Shown: piece by piece, positions 20,345-29,664 of the stretch
Layout of the letters: each line of letters opens with the position of its first letter
Position numbering within the stretch: position 1 is the first letter of the stretch
From: Gammaproteobacteria bacterium 45_16_T64
Lineage (GTDB): Bacteria > Pseudomonadota > Gammaproteobacteria > Pseudomonadales > Ketobacteraceae
DNA length: 64,000 bases
Assembly (NCBI GenBank): GCA_002162955.1
Contig: MABD01000035.1
Span: forward strand, 81,349 to 145,348
Direction: 5' to 3'
Position numbers and translations under genes: made by a program
Notes under the pieces: model-generated
What the model saw: the letters and a program-made list of their open reading frames with translations, nothing else
What the model was told of the DNA's origin: nothing
The model's database searches: none

Positions 20345-21721
20345 ATGAAAATAATTATACTGGGCGCTGGCCAAGTAGGGGGCACACTGGCGGCAAACCT
20401 TGCCAGTGAACATAATGACATTACCATCGTTGATAAAGATGGCGAACGTCTACACGAACTCCAAGAACGCTACGATATTCGAACCGTACAAGGCATGGCC
20501 TCCCACCCCACGGTATTGCACCAAGCGGGGGCGGATGATGCCGACATGTTGATCGCCGTCACTAACAGTGACGAAATCAATATGGTCGCCTGTCAAGTGG
20601 CTTACTCATTACACCGTACGCCCACCAAAATTGCCCGCGTTCGATCCACCAGTTATCTCAATAAAAGTAAGGGGCTTTTTAATAATGATGCGTTTCCTAT
20701 CGACGTTATTATTAGTCCTGAGCAAGAAGTCACCAATCATATCAAGCGCCTGATCGAACACCCTGGTTCATTGCAGGTATTGGATTTTGCCGGCGGAAGG
20801 CTACAACTTGTTGCCGTAAAAGCATACTTTAACGGCCCGTTGGTAGGGCGAGAATTACGCTATTTACGCCAACATATGCCCTCTGTTGATACCCGTGTAG
20901 CCGCAATATTCCGTCGCGATCGAGCGATTATTCCTGAAGGCACCACCATTATCGAGGCGGATGATGAAGTGTTCTTTATTGCCGCACGTAATCATATTCG
21001 CGCAGTGATGAGTGAACTACGGGGTCTCGAACACAATTATAAAAAGATCATTATTGCTGGCGGCGGCAATATTGGTGAACGTCTTTGTGAGGCTATAGAA
21101 GGGCGCTACCAAGTTAAAGTCATCGATAGAAATGTCGACCGTTGTCGTTATCTTGCTGAAAAATTATCGCGCACCATTGTCATCAAAGGTAATGCATCAG
21201 ACCAGGATCTATTATTGGAAGAAAACGTCGAAGATGTGGACGTATTTCTTGCGGTCACCAATGACGACGAGGCCAACATCATGTCCTCCATGTTAGCGAA
21301 ACGATTGGGGGCCAAGAAAGTGATGACCCTGATCAACAACCCAGCCTATGTTGATCTGGTCCAGGGAGGGGATATCGATATCGCCATTTCTCCCCAACAG
21401 GCCACCATTGGCAGTTTGCTGACCCATGTACGCCGAGGTGATGTGGCCAATGTGCATTCACTACGTCGCGGTGCAGCAGAAGCCATTGAAGCGATCGCCC
21501 ATGGTGATGAAAACTCCTCCAAGGTTGTTGGTAAGATGATTGGAGAAGTCGACCTACCGGAAGGTACCAACATTGGTGCCATTGTCCGCAACGATGAAGT
21601 ATTGATAGCCCATGATGATGTTGTCATCGAATCCGATGACCATGTTATTTTGTTCTTGGTGGATAAGCGTCGCATATCCGATGTCGAGCGACTATTCCAA
21701 GTCGGTATTACTTTCTTCTAA
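20345..21721 (+). CDS. trkA: Trk potassium uptake system NAD-binding subunit
   Basis: A 458-residue peripheral subunit made of two RCK units. The first Rossmann motif is [10 protein letters not shown] (residues 7-16), the second GGGNIGERL (about 239-247), each followed by an acidic ribose-binding residue and a RCK_C domain. It gates the TrkH channel in response to nucleotides. It starts 12 bases upstream of trkH in one operon. Length is typical. Confidence 0.97.
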   Translation: MKIIILGAGQVGGTLAANLASEHNDITIVDKDGERLHELQERYDIRTVQGMASHPTVLHQAGADDADMLIAVTNSDEINMVACQVAYSLHRTPTKIARVRSTSYLNKSKGLFNNDAFPIDVIISPEQEVTNHIKRLIEHPGSLQVLDFAGGRLQLVAVKAYFNGPLVGRELRYLRQHMPSVDTRVAAIFRRDRAIIPEGTTIIEADDEVFFIAARNHIRAVMSELRGLEHNYKKIIIAGGGNIGERLCEAIEGRYQVKVIDRNVDRCRYLAEKLSRTIVIKGNASDQDLLLEENVEDVDVFLAVTNDDEANIMSSMLAKRLGAKKVMTLINNPAYVDLVQGGDIDIAISPQQATIGSLLTHVRRGDVANVHSLRRGAAEAIEAIAHGDENSSKVVGKMIGEVDLPEGTNIGAIVRNDEVLIAHDDVVIESDDHVILFLVDKRRISDVERLFQVGITFF

Positions 21722-21733
21722 CGAGGCTTCGCT

Positions 21734-23185
21734 ATGCATCCCGCCATTATAATGCGCGTCCTTGGCGTGCTGCTAATGATCTACAGCACGACCATGCTAC
21801 CCCCTGTCGTTGTCGCATTAATATACGACGATGGCGGCCATACCTTGTTTCTTACCGCATTTGCCATCACCTTGGTATCTGGTGTGATCTGTTGGCTACC
21901 AGTGCACAACCGTCATGATGAACTGCGTGTTAGAGACGGTTTTTTTGTCGTGGTATTATTTTGGACCGTACTAGGGCTTTATGGGGCCATCCCATTCTTA
22001 CTGGGTGATAAACCGGATATGAATATAGCAGAGGCTGTATTTGAATCCATCTCCGGCCTCACCACCACGGGTGCCACCGTCATTCAGGACCTGGATGATC
22101 TGCCAAAATCCATTCTCTATTATCGCCAGCAACTCCAATGGCTCGGCGGTATGGGTATTATCGTCTTGGCGGTAGCGATATTGCCGCTGCTCGGCATTGG
22201 TGGTATGCAGCTCTATCGCGCCGAAACCCCTGGCCCAATGAAAGATCACAAACTAACACCACGTATCGCAGAAACGGCTAAAGCACTGTGGACACTCTAC
22301 GTCTGCTTAACCTTTGTCTGTGCAATTACGTACTGGTTCCTGGGGATGGACGCTTTTGATGCCATTAGCCATAGCTTTTCCACCATCGCCATTGGTGGGT
22401 TTTCTACCCACAACGAGAGCATTGGCTATTTTAATAACCCTGGTATAGAGGTCGCCACCATTATCTTTATGGCCATTGCGGGCATAAATTTTGGTTTACA
22501 CTTTCTTGCCTGGCGACGAAAAGAATTGACCCATTATTGGTCCGACCCAGAGTTGCGCTTCTACTTCCAAGTACTCTTTTCGATCGCCACCATTGCCTGT
22601 TTAGTGCTCTACTTTGATGGCACCTACGACAACAATTGGGATGCCTTCCGCCATGCGATATTCCAAACCGTATCCACCGCAACCACCACAGGCTATTCCG
22701 TTGCTGACTCCTCACAATGGCACCCATTGATCCCCACAGCATTGCTGATGGGTAGTTTTATCGGTGCCTGTGCAGGATCAACCGGTGGCGGTATCAAAGT
22801 GATACGTATGTTACTGATGTTCAAGCAAGGTCTGAGGGAAATGCGCCGATTGATTCACCCAAATGCCATTATGGTGATCAAGCTGAATAATAAGGCTGTG
22901 CCCGACCGTGTTATTGAAGCAGTATGGGGGTTCTTTGGCGTCTATATGGTTTGTTTTTGTGTGCTTTTCCTATGTATCTTAGCCACTGGGGTAGATTTCG
23001 TTACCGGCTTTTCTGCCATCGCCGCCTGTATTAACAATTTAGGGCCAGGATTAGATGGTGTAGCACTCAATTATTCATCCATCTCTGATACCGCCAAATG
23101 GATACTCTGCTTCACTATGTTGTTGGGAAGACTGGAGATTTTTACCCTTTTAGTATTGTTCACTCCCATGTTCTGGCGCCACTAA
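21734..23185 (+). CDS. trkH: Trk potassium transporter membrane subunit
   Basis: A 483-residue, multi-spanning K+ translocating protein. The four pore-loop filters are visible: TTTGATV, TIAIGGFST, TATTTGYS and NNLGPGLD. With TrkA it mediates low-affinity K+ uptake. GAGG lies 7 bases before the ATG. The intergenic space after it carries the promoter of the next operon. Confidence 0.97.
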   Translation: MHPAIIMRVLGVLLMIYSTTMLPPVVVALIYDDGGHTLFLTAFAITLVSGVICWLPVHNRHDELRVRDGFFVVVLFWTVLGLYGAIPFLLGDKPDMNIAEAVFESISGLTTTGATVIQDLDDLPKSILYYRQQLQWLGGMGIIVLAVAILPLLGIGGMQLYRAETPGPMKDHKLTPRIAETAKALWTLYVCLTFVCAITYWFLGMDAFDAISHSFSTIAIGGFSTHNESIGYFNNPGIEVATIIFMAIAGINFGLHFLAWRRKELTHYWSDPELRFYFQVLFSIATIACLVLYFDGTYDNNWDAFRHAIFQTVSTATTTGYSVADSSQWHPLIPTALLMGSFIGACAGSTGGGIKVIRMLLMFKQGLREMRRLIHPNAIMVIKLNNKAVPDRVIEAVWGFFGVYMVCFCVLFLCILATGVDFVTGFSAIAACINNLGPGLDGVALNYSSISDTAKWILCFTMLLGRLEIFTLLVLFTPMFWRH

Positions 23186-23331
23186 CCACGGTGCCAGTGC
23201 ATATCGCTATTTCGAGCCGCTATTCCCGCTACTATTCGGGACATTTGTTCCACTTCGTTTGCTAATTAAACACTCTTGCCTGTCACAACAAAATTAGTTC
23301 ACATTTTGTTCAATTGTTAACCTTTATCTTC

Positions 23332-23360
23332 TTGACGTGGGATTATTTCCCACTTAAATT
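23332..23360 (+). promoter_or_regulatory. Sigma-70 promoter with palindromic spacer
   Basis: A -35 TTGACG, 17-bp spacer and -10 TAAATT give a strong match. The arms GTGGGA and TCCCAC, 5 bases apart, start at the last -35 base and run through the spacer, so a repressor bound there would block polymerase. Transcription should start near 23367 and drive the ATP-grasp/TPR/barrel operon. Confidence 0.65.
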
Positions 23361-23397
23361 AGACCTACAGCAAACGTAATACCACTGGAGAATGACC

Positions 23398-25830
23398 GTG
23401 GCCCGCAAAATGCTCTCTGCTTTACCCCCATGGCTTGTGTTACTCACACTGACCTCGGCAATTTTCCTCACGCATCTTTACGTAACGCCGCTGAAAAGCG
23501 ACCTATTGATACCGGAAAGCATATTTCAGCTGTCGTTAGACATGACCTTTGAACCCGAAGATACCGATGTAAGAGTTAGCACCTTTTTACCCAAGACTAA
23601 CCATCGGCAATCCCTAATAGGCGAAACCAACCTCGCCCCCGATATGGAGTTTCACGAAAGAAACAATAATTTAGGCCGCCAAGGTAATTGGGCAGGCACA
23701 GATCAAAGTCGCTCGGTACATTATCAGGCTCATATCACAACCACCGCAACCCGCTACGATATCCCCGCTGAGCTACTCATTCCCACCAGTTATGACAATG
23801 CATTTGCACCCTACCTTTCTCAAACTGATGCAATACAAGTTAATCATCCAGAAATTAAACAACTGTGGAACAATATAGCCCCCAGTAGCAATCAGTATAT
23901 TTTGGATGTACTCAGTGCAATCTACGAATACACTACACATTCAATTAACACTGTTCCTTTTAAGGGGGTTACCGACTCACTCACTGCCTTAAGGCTTGGT
24001 GAAGCAAGCTGTAATGGAAAAAGCCGCCTGTTTATCTCACTCGCCCGTCTAAATAATATTCCCGCCCGGCTCGTTGGCGGGCTAATACTCAATGAGGGCA
24101 GCAAGAAAACATCCCATCAATGGGTTGAGGTCTTTATCAATAATCACTGGGTTCCCTTCGGTCCCACCAATGGTTATTTTGCAGAGTTACCGGCACATTA
24201 CTTGGAATTGTATCGGGGAGACCAATCCCTTTTTCGCCATAATAGAAATATTAATTTTGATTATAGCTTTACGGTTGCAATAGACACTATTTCACCCGCG
24301 CTATATCACCAACAACCGGAAGACTCGAAAAACAAAACTAACGCCGCGGTATTATTACAGGGGCTAGGTCTTACCCCCAAAACCAGTAGTCTGTTCCTAC
24401 TATTTCCATTATGTACATTACTCATTACCTTTCTTCGAAATGTATTGGGTATGAAAACCTTCGGCATCTTTATGCCAATGCTAATCGGAGCCGCCTGCTA
24501 CGCGACGGGGCTTGCTCTTGGCCTCGTCAGTTTTATCGCCGTACTCCTATTAGCTTTTTTATTCCATACAATACTCGATCGAATGCATATTCTAAAAGTC
24601 GCTCGACTTGCTGCAATCATTACCATAATTACCTGCTTATTTATCGCTGCGCTGTACTTTGTTGACATCGATCACCACGTAGAATTTGGTATGTTAACGC
24701 TGTTCCCTGTGGTAATTATTAGTTTTATCGCAGAGCGCTTGCACCAACTCTCAGCAGAAAACAATTGGAACGATTTGTTTTATATTAGCCTAGGTACACT
24801 CGTTACTGTTATCGGTTGCTTCGGAATTTTTAATTCCATTTTGCTACAGGGATTATTCTCACTTTATCCTGAATTACTACTCCTTGTACTTTCGATACAA
24901 ATATATATCGGCAGTTGGTCTGGAATTCGTTTATCTGAAATTGTGCGGTTTAAGAAAGTCCTGTTTAAAGATGCAGCATCATTAGTTGGTATCAATGGCC
25001 GCAATAGAGAGCTTGTTTATAAGCACAACGATAAGAAACTTCTCACATTAGCGGCGGACAAATTGGCTGCAAAAGAGGCTATGCAGGCCTTAGATATACC
25101 AGTACCAGATACTCTCGGTTCCTGTGCATCACACAGGGAAATACAACCCTTTCTCGAAGTAATAGCTACACTGCCACGGTTTGTCATAAAACCCAACAAT
25201 GGATCTCAAGGTAACGGCATACTCGTTATTATTGGAAAGCAGGGCGACGATTTTATGAGTGCCTCTGGAAAAATATGGACACTCAGCAAGCTCAAACAAC
25301 ACGTTAATGAAATATTATCCGGTATCTATTCTCAAGATGGTGATACTGATACCGCCTATATTGAGCCACTCATATTACAGCATGATTCGCTGCAGTCTTT
25401 AGCACCTTACGGCCTCAGTGATATTCGTATTATCGCAGGCAAAGGCAAACTCATTAGTGCAATGTTACGTATGCCAACAAAAGGCTCTTCTGGCAAAGCC
25501 AATTTACACCAGGGTGCCGTAGGTATTGCCATCGATTTAGCAACGGGCATTACTACCCGCAGTTCATTAAAAGGACAGGAAATCACCCATCATCCTGATA
25601 GTGGCGCGCCACTCGTCGGTGTCAGCATTCCATTTTGGGATAATATAAAAATAATGGCAGAGAAATCCTATACAGCAATCCCCCTTGGATACCTTGGTGT
25701 TGATGTCTGTTTAGATAAAACACAAGGCCCACTTATTCTAGAAGTTAATGGTCGCCCAGGTTTAGAAATTCAGAACGTACATAACAGAGGATTTGGCAAT
25801 GAATTATCTTCGTCCATTAGCGCATCTTAG
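23398..25830 (+). CDS. Inactive transglutaminase-7TM protein fused to an alpha-L-glutamate ligase-like ATP-grasp domain
   Basis: Numbering is from the ATG at 23392. Helix 1 (13-30) leads to a periplasmic transglutaminase-like domain to ~300, keeping Cys207 (EASCNGKS) and His242 (HQWVEV), with Gly257 where WVPFDPTNG-type proteins have Asp. Seven helices follow (~333-510). From ~525 a RimK-type ATP-grasp starts, with FVIKPNNGSQGNG (597-609) and metal-site LEVNGRPG (783-790). Both ends should be cytoplasmic. Usually these halves are adjacent genes; here they are fused. GTG 23398 is preferred because GGAG lies 7 bases before it and only one base before the ATG. Substrate unknown. Confidence 0.85.
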   Translation: MARKMLSALPPWLVLLTLTSAIFLTHLYVTPLKSDLLIPESIFQLSLDMTFEPEDTDVRVSTFLPKTNHRQSLIGETNLAPDMEFHERNNNLGRQGNWAGTDQSRSVHYQAHITTTATRYDIPAELLIPTSYDNAFAPYLSQTDAIQVNHPEIKQLWNNIAPSSNQYILDVLSAIYEYTTHSINTVPFKGVTDSLTALRLGEASCNGKSRLFISLARLNNIPARLVGGLILNEGSKKTSHQWVEVFINNHWVPFGPTNGYFAELPAHYLELYRGDQSLFRHNRNINFDYSFTVAIDTISPALYHQQPEDSKNKTNAAVLLQGLGLTPKTSSLFLLFPLCTLLITFLRNVLGMKTFGIFMPMLIGAACYATGLALGLVSFIAVLLLAFLFHTILDRMHILKVARLAAIITIITCLFIAALYFVDIDHHVEFGMLTLFPVVIISFIAERLHQLSAENNWNDLFYISLGTLVTVIGCFGIFNSILLQGLFSLYPELLLLVLSIQIYIGSWSGIRLSEIVRFKKVLFKDAASLVGINGRNRELVYKHNDKKLLTLAADKLAAKEAMQALDIPVPDTLGSCASHREIQPFLEVIATLPRFVIKPNNGSQGNGILVIIGKQGDDFMSASGKIWTLSKLKQHVNEILSGIYSQDGDTDTAYIEPLILQHDSLQSLAPYGLSDIRIIAGKGKLISAMLRMPTKGSSGKANLHQGAVGIAIDLATGITTRSSLKGQEITHHPDSGAPLVGVSIPFWDNIKIMAEKSYTAIPLGYLGVDVCLDKTQGPLILEVNGRPGLEIQNVHNRGFGNELSSSISAS

Positions 25831-27760
25831 TCGGGTATTTTCCCATACGGGAATACCCCTATGCATCGTCGCTGGTGCAATCACCGCTAGTATATACTAT
25901 GGGGAAACAACGCTTTCTAATCCCAGCGATAATATCCAGCATATCTCGTTGTCACTTAATCCGTCAGAAGAATACGATGTGAATGAAATTGATATCAGTG
26001 TTTTTCAAATGGATACAGCAACAACCGGTGACACCTCAAAAAATGCCTATATTGGGCTTATTTTGGATGGCATTAAAAGGGATATTTTTTCTAATAATCC
26101 GATAGACACCTTATCCATGCTAGGAGTGCCTGATGATAGTCTCACAGAAACCTACGTTGCTTATTACTATCTTTTAGTTAGGCAAAAATCTTATCAGACT
26201 GTCATTGATCAATTATCAGTGAAATCAGTGCCCCAACGGTTGGCTGAGGGCACACAATTTTATTATGCGCTATCATTGTCCAAAAAAGGGCATCAACAAG
26301 ATGCGTTAGATCAATATAATCAACTTATTAAGAAAAACACCAATCATCAATCAGCCACCCTCAATTCGGCCATAATTCATCAAAAAATGGAAGATTATAC
26401 GGCTGCATTTGATCTGTTTGAAAAAGCAGTAACGATCACCAGTGGTTCTCGAAAGGCGAAGGCATTAGCAGGCGCCGCACGTTGTAGTACACAACTAGGC
26501 AATATAAATATTGCGATTCAATACTATCAAAAATCCATTGAGTATCGCCCTGGGAATGCCGTTACTTGGAGACTACTTGCCGACACGATGGCCATTAACC
26601 ATCAGGACTACCGATCTGTTGTCGATACCTATGATAAAGCTATTGCGCTTAACCCAAACTATTCCATTGCCATCGAAAGAAAATCCCGTTATCAAATGGA
26701 GAACGCAGATTTTTACGGTTCAATCAAGACTCTCAGCCAAGCGCTACCTAAGAGCTTTTCTGAAAGCGATCGACAACAATTGCTGACGTGGAATTATATC
26801 GCTCTAGGCCAACGCTCAAACGCGCTACGCTCAATCACCAAATTGGTGGACATTGAAGGGGACAATCCAAAAACAATCACACCTTACCTACTCAGTTATG
26901 TAAAGAAGTCCTACAAGCAATTATCCACGAAAAAATGGAATACCCTACCGCCGTCAATACTTTATCTACATGCCTTGTCTGATATAAAGCGGCATAAATA
27001 TGACGCAGCAACGAAAAAGCTAGCAGTCATCAAGGACCACCCAACACTATCCACACGAGTAGCGCTAACCACCGCAAAAGTACATAGATTAACAAAACAA
27101 TACCGCGAATCTCTAGCGATCTATAATCGTATTCTACGCAGTCACCCTCAAGCGACCAACGCGTGGTATGATTCTTCAAAAGTATATTCAAGGCTCAAGG
27201 ATCATCAACAGGCGCTATCCCAACTAGAACCTGCGTTAGCTTACCCCAAAGCCATCAAGAAATATCAACTAGCCCAAGCTGACTATCTTATGGCTCTAAA
27301 GCAACACGCTCGCGCTATAGAGGTCTTGGAATCCGCCCATGATACTTTTCCTCGCTCCATTAAAACCCTAAGCAGACTTATTGCCGCCCTTATTGTCATT
27401 GATGATAATACCTCGGCTGAATTCTACCTATTGACCATGGCAAAACGAACCCCAAGAAACCTCGATAATCTTATGCAACTGGCCAATATTCAGTATCAGC
27501 AAGCGCATTACGAGTCATCAATTGCCACACTGAATAATATTCTCGAAATAAAACCCAACCATATAGAAGGGCGCTTCTTGTTGGCAAATGTCTCATTAAA
27601 ACAAGGAGATAAGAACGGTACGTTAAGTCAGCTTAGTCAACTTCTAAAACTGGATAACGCCTACCAACCGGCAATAAAATTACGAAATAAACTACTCTTA
27701 AAGCGATCGGCCTCTCGTGCCTCCTTTAGCCAACTTATTACATTTAGCAAAGAGGCATAA
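25799..27760 (+). CDS. Membrane-anchored periplasmic TPR protein
   Basis: About 653 residues. One N-terminal helix (GIPLCIVAGAITASIYYG) anchors it, then almost the whole chain is tetratricopeptide repeats (for example QDALDQYNQLIKKNTNHQSA, AIQYYQKSIEYRPGNA, and again near the C-terminus SSIATLNNILEIKPNHIEGR). ATG 25799 has AGAGG upstream and overlaps the previous gene by 32 bases, implying coupling. By analogy with AlgK, PgaA or BcsC it may be a periplasmic scaffold linking the inner-membrane ligase to the outer-membrane protein; that is inference. Confidence 0.8.
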   Translation: MNYLRPLAHLSRVFSHTGIPLCIVAGAITASIYYGETTLSNPSDNIQHISLSLNPSEEYDVNEIDISVFQMDTATTGDTSKNAYIGLILDGIKRDIFSNNPIDTLSMLGVPDDSLTETYVAYYYLLVRQKSYQTVIDQLSVKSVPQRLAEGTQFYYALSLSKKGHQQDALDQYNQLIKKNTNHQSATLNSAIIHQKMEDYTAAFDLFEKAVTITSGSRKAKALAGAARCSTQLGNINIAIQYYQKSIEYRPGNAVTWRLLADTMAINHQDYRSVVDTYDKAIALNPNYSIAIERKSRYQMENADFYGSIKTLSQALPKSFSESDRQQLLTWNYIALGQRSNALRSITKLVDIEGDNPKTITPYLLSYVKKSYKQLSTKKWNTLPPSILYLHALSDIKRHKYDAATKKLAVIKDHPTLSTRVALTTAKVHRLTKQYRESLAIYNRILRSHPQATNAWYDSSKVYSRLKDHQQALSQLEPALAYPKAIKKYQLAQADYLMALKQHARAIEVLESAHDTFPRSIKTLSRLIAALIVIDDNTSAEFYLLTMAKRTPRNLDNLMQLANIQYQQAHYESSIATLNNILEIKPNHIEGRFLLANVSLKQGDKNGTLSQLSQLLKLDNAYQPAIKLRNKLLLKRSASRASFSQLITFSKEA

Positions 27761-27765
27761 TTATC

Positions 27766-28965
27766 ATGTTGGACTCGTTACCTATGAGCACACTGCATAT
27801 CATCCGTCGCACCTTACGGTTACTGCCGCTGGTCAGCGCAATCGCCATCGGCATGAGCAGTAATAGTAGTTATGGTCTCACGGTAAATACCCGTATTCAT
27901 ACCGGATATGATAGTAATCCACTGACGTTGGCAGACAAATTTGATCCTGACGGCGGTACCTATGTGCAACTCAAATCAACCGCGAAACAAAAAATCGTCA
28001 AAGGACTCAGTGCAAAAGTAAAGGTAAAAGCCAAACGTTTTGGGGGCTCACTCAACGATGCAGATACCACCAGAACAGAACTCTCACTGAACTATAGAAG
28101 TAAGATTGGTGAAAAGAAGAAGAGTAGGATTCAGCTAGAACTCGCCGCCGGTACCTATGATAAGACGTTTGTCAGCCATGTCACTGGCGTCGTTGGTGTT
28201 ACCAACAATCAAGAAATTGGTGATCGGTATGACTACCAGTGGTGGTCCACATCCGCTACCTTATCACGTAAAATATCCCGTGCTCTCAATGCTAATTTTG
28301 GTTTTGAATTCCTGAAAAAGGACTATGAAGATTATACTCACTTAAATCAAAGCGATTTTGATCATAAACAAATAACCTTTTCCTCTCGATGGCGTTATCG
28401 ATTATCTAAATCTCACCGTAGCATATTCAATATCGGCCTTAGTCACAGAGCCTATGATGATAAGAGGGAAGTTAATCTAAGCGCTGACCCAATAGCGGGT
28501 ACAGATTTAACCTATACACATCAATTCGCGAACCTATCTCATCGTTATAAGTTATCTCGCTATCTGACGTTAGAGGGGAAGTTATCCTATTTTGATCAAC
28601 AAGACGGAGGAGAGGGGTACTATGACTACACCCGCTACGCTATCCAAGTTGCTGCACGTTATCGCGTCATGTCGCTAAGTAATCTACAAGCCAAGGTAAA
28701 GTATCAGGAAGACGGCTATAAACGAGATAGCCAAGTCCTCAACAATAACGTTGTTGAAGAGGAGCGGTTATCGGAACGCAAAGGCACCACGGCAAGCCTA
28801 CGATTCGAAACCCGATTGCCCTTCAAGATGTTACTGTCTAAGCGAAAAGCCAAGAAGTATCCCACGACCTTTGTGCAGCTAACCCGCTATCAATTTGATG
28901 CAGATGACGAAAATTACACCTATGATCGTCAGCAAATTGAAGCCGGGGTATTCTTTCACTTCTAA
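27766..28965 (+). CDS. Probable outer-membrane beta-barrel protein
   Basis: A 399-residue protein with a signal peptide (LRLLPLVSAIAIGMSSNSSYG) and then alternating polar/aromatic strands, for example YRLSKSHRSIFNIGLSHRAY. It ends in VFFHF, the C-terminal aromatic signature of outer-membrane proteins. It begins 5 bases after the TPR stop, so it is the third gene of the operon. I do not recognise a named family. A channel for, or receptor of, the product of the upstream ligase is the simplest guess. Confidence 0.7.
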   Translation: MLDSLPMSTLHIIRRTLRLLPLVSAIAIGMSSNSSYGLTVNTRIHTGYDSNPLTLADKFDPDGGTYVQLKSTAKQKIVKGLSAKVKVKAKRFGGSLNDADTTRTELSLNYRSKIGEKKKSRIQLELAAGTYDKTFVSHVTGVVGVTNNQEIGDRYDYQWWSTSATLSRKISRALNANFGFEFLKKDYEDYTHLNQSDFDHKQITFSSRWRYRLSKSHRSIFNIGLSHRAYDDKREVNLSADPIAGTDLTYTHQFANLSHRYKLSRYLTLEGKLSYFDQQDGGEGYYDYTRYAIQVAARYRVMSLSNLQAKVKYQEDGYKRDSQVLNNNVVEEERLSERKGTTASLRFETRLPFKMLLSKRKAKKYPTTFVQLTRYQFDADDENYTYDRQQIEAGVFFHF

Positions 28966-28974
28966 GCCACTTGC

Positions 28975-29002
28975 CTGGATCATCTAGCGATAGATGATCC
29001 AG
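28975..29002. terminator. Perfect 12-bp hairpin between convergent genes
   Basis: CTGGATCATCTA, loop GCGA, TAGATGATCCAG. It overlaps the stop codon of the leftward 4-TM gene and lies just past the barrel gene. Without a T-run it is a weak candidate for shared termination. Confidence 0.5.
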
Positions 29003-29664
29003 ATTGCCACCCCCACCAAGGACATACGAAATAAATACTCCACGGTGGCAAATGCACTAAAGTTAAGAATCGCATCTTTCATTTCTGCATCAATCTTTCG
29101 CTTCACCCAACGTTCAGACAACCATTCAGTTGCCGCCGCCGTTGTTCCTACCCAAATACCCCAAGACGAGTTATTAATCGACGATCCCTGTACTTTTTGT
29201 AGTACCGATTTAAATGCCGTATACAAACGCATCTGCTTCAATCGTTTTACGGTATCCCGGGTGGCATCAATCTGCTCACGGACTTTCGACAAGGTATACA
29301 GCAGTAAGCATAGACATCCACATGCGATATAACTGAGTAATAGTGGCGATTCAATCGCTGCTTGCTGAATCCGAATATCCGCCAATTTGACCGTCACAAA
29401 CCAGACCGTTACATACGCGACCAAGGAGCTTAACCAAAGTGAGAGAAGCAAGCTATTCTGTCGCACCTGCTTCCACCGCCAATATTCATTCAAAAATCGT
29501 CGTATATCTTTCGTCACATCCTGTTGAACAATGACCCTGGCACAGTAAAACACACCCACAAGCTGTACAACGATAAGCAACGAGAAAAACCCATAGAGCA
29601 ATTCCATCAATGATAGTGATTGCAGCAATAGTGCTATCGATTCAAGGCTATTTTTGGCTTCCAT
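28984..29664 (-). CDS. Unrecognised 4-TM membrane protein of the pqi operon
   Basis: About 226 residues with four likely helices (LYGFFSLLIVVQLVGVFYC, LLLSLWLSSLVAYVTVWFV, LLLSYIACGCLCLLLYTL, VEYLFRMSLVGVAIWIIY) and a basic cytoplasmic-type stretch between helices 3 and 4. ATG 29664 overlaps the end of the MCE gene by 31 bases; a TTG at 29673 is possible. The position is where other species place the PqiC lipoprotein, but there is no lipobox or resemblance. A membrane partner of the MCE system is inferred from coupling only. Confidence 0.65.
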   Translation of the reverse strand: MEAKNSLESIALLLQSLSLMELLYGFFSLLIVVQLVGVFYCARVIVQQDVTKDIRRFLNEYWRWKQVRQNSLLLSLWLSSLVAYVTVWFVTVKLADIRIQQAAIESPLLLSYIACGCLCLLLYTLSKVREQIDATRDTVKRLKQMRLYTAFKSVLQKVQGSSINNSSWGIWVGTTAAATEWLSERWVKRKIDAEMKDAILNFSAFATVEYLFRMSLVGVAIWIIYR

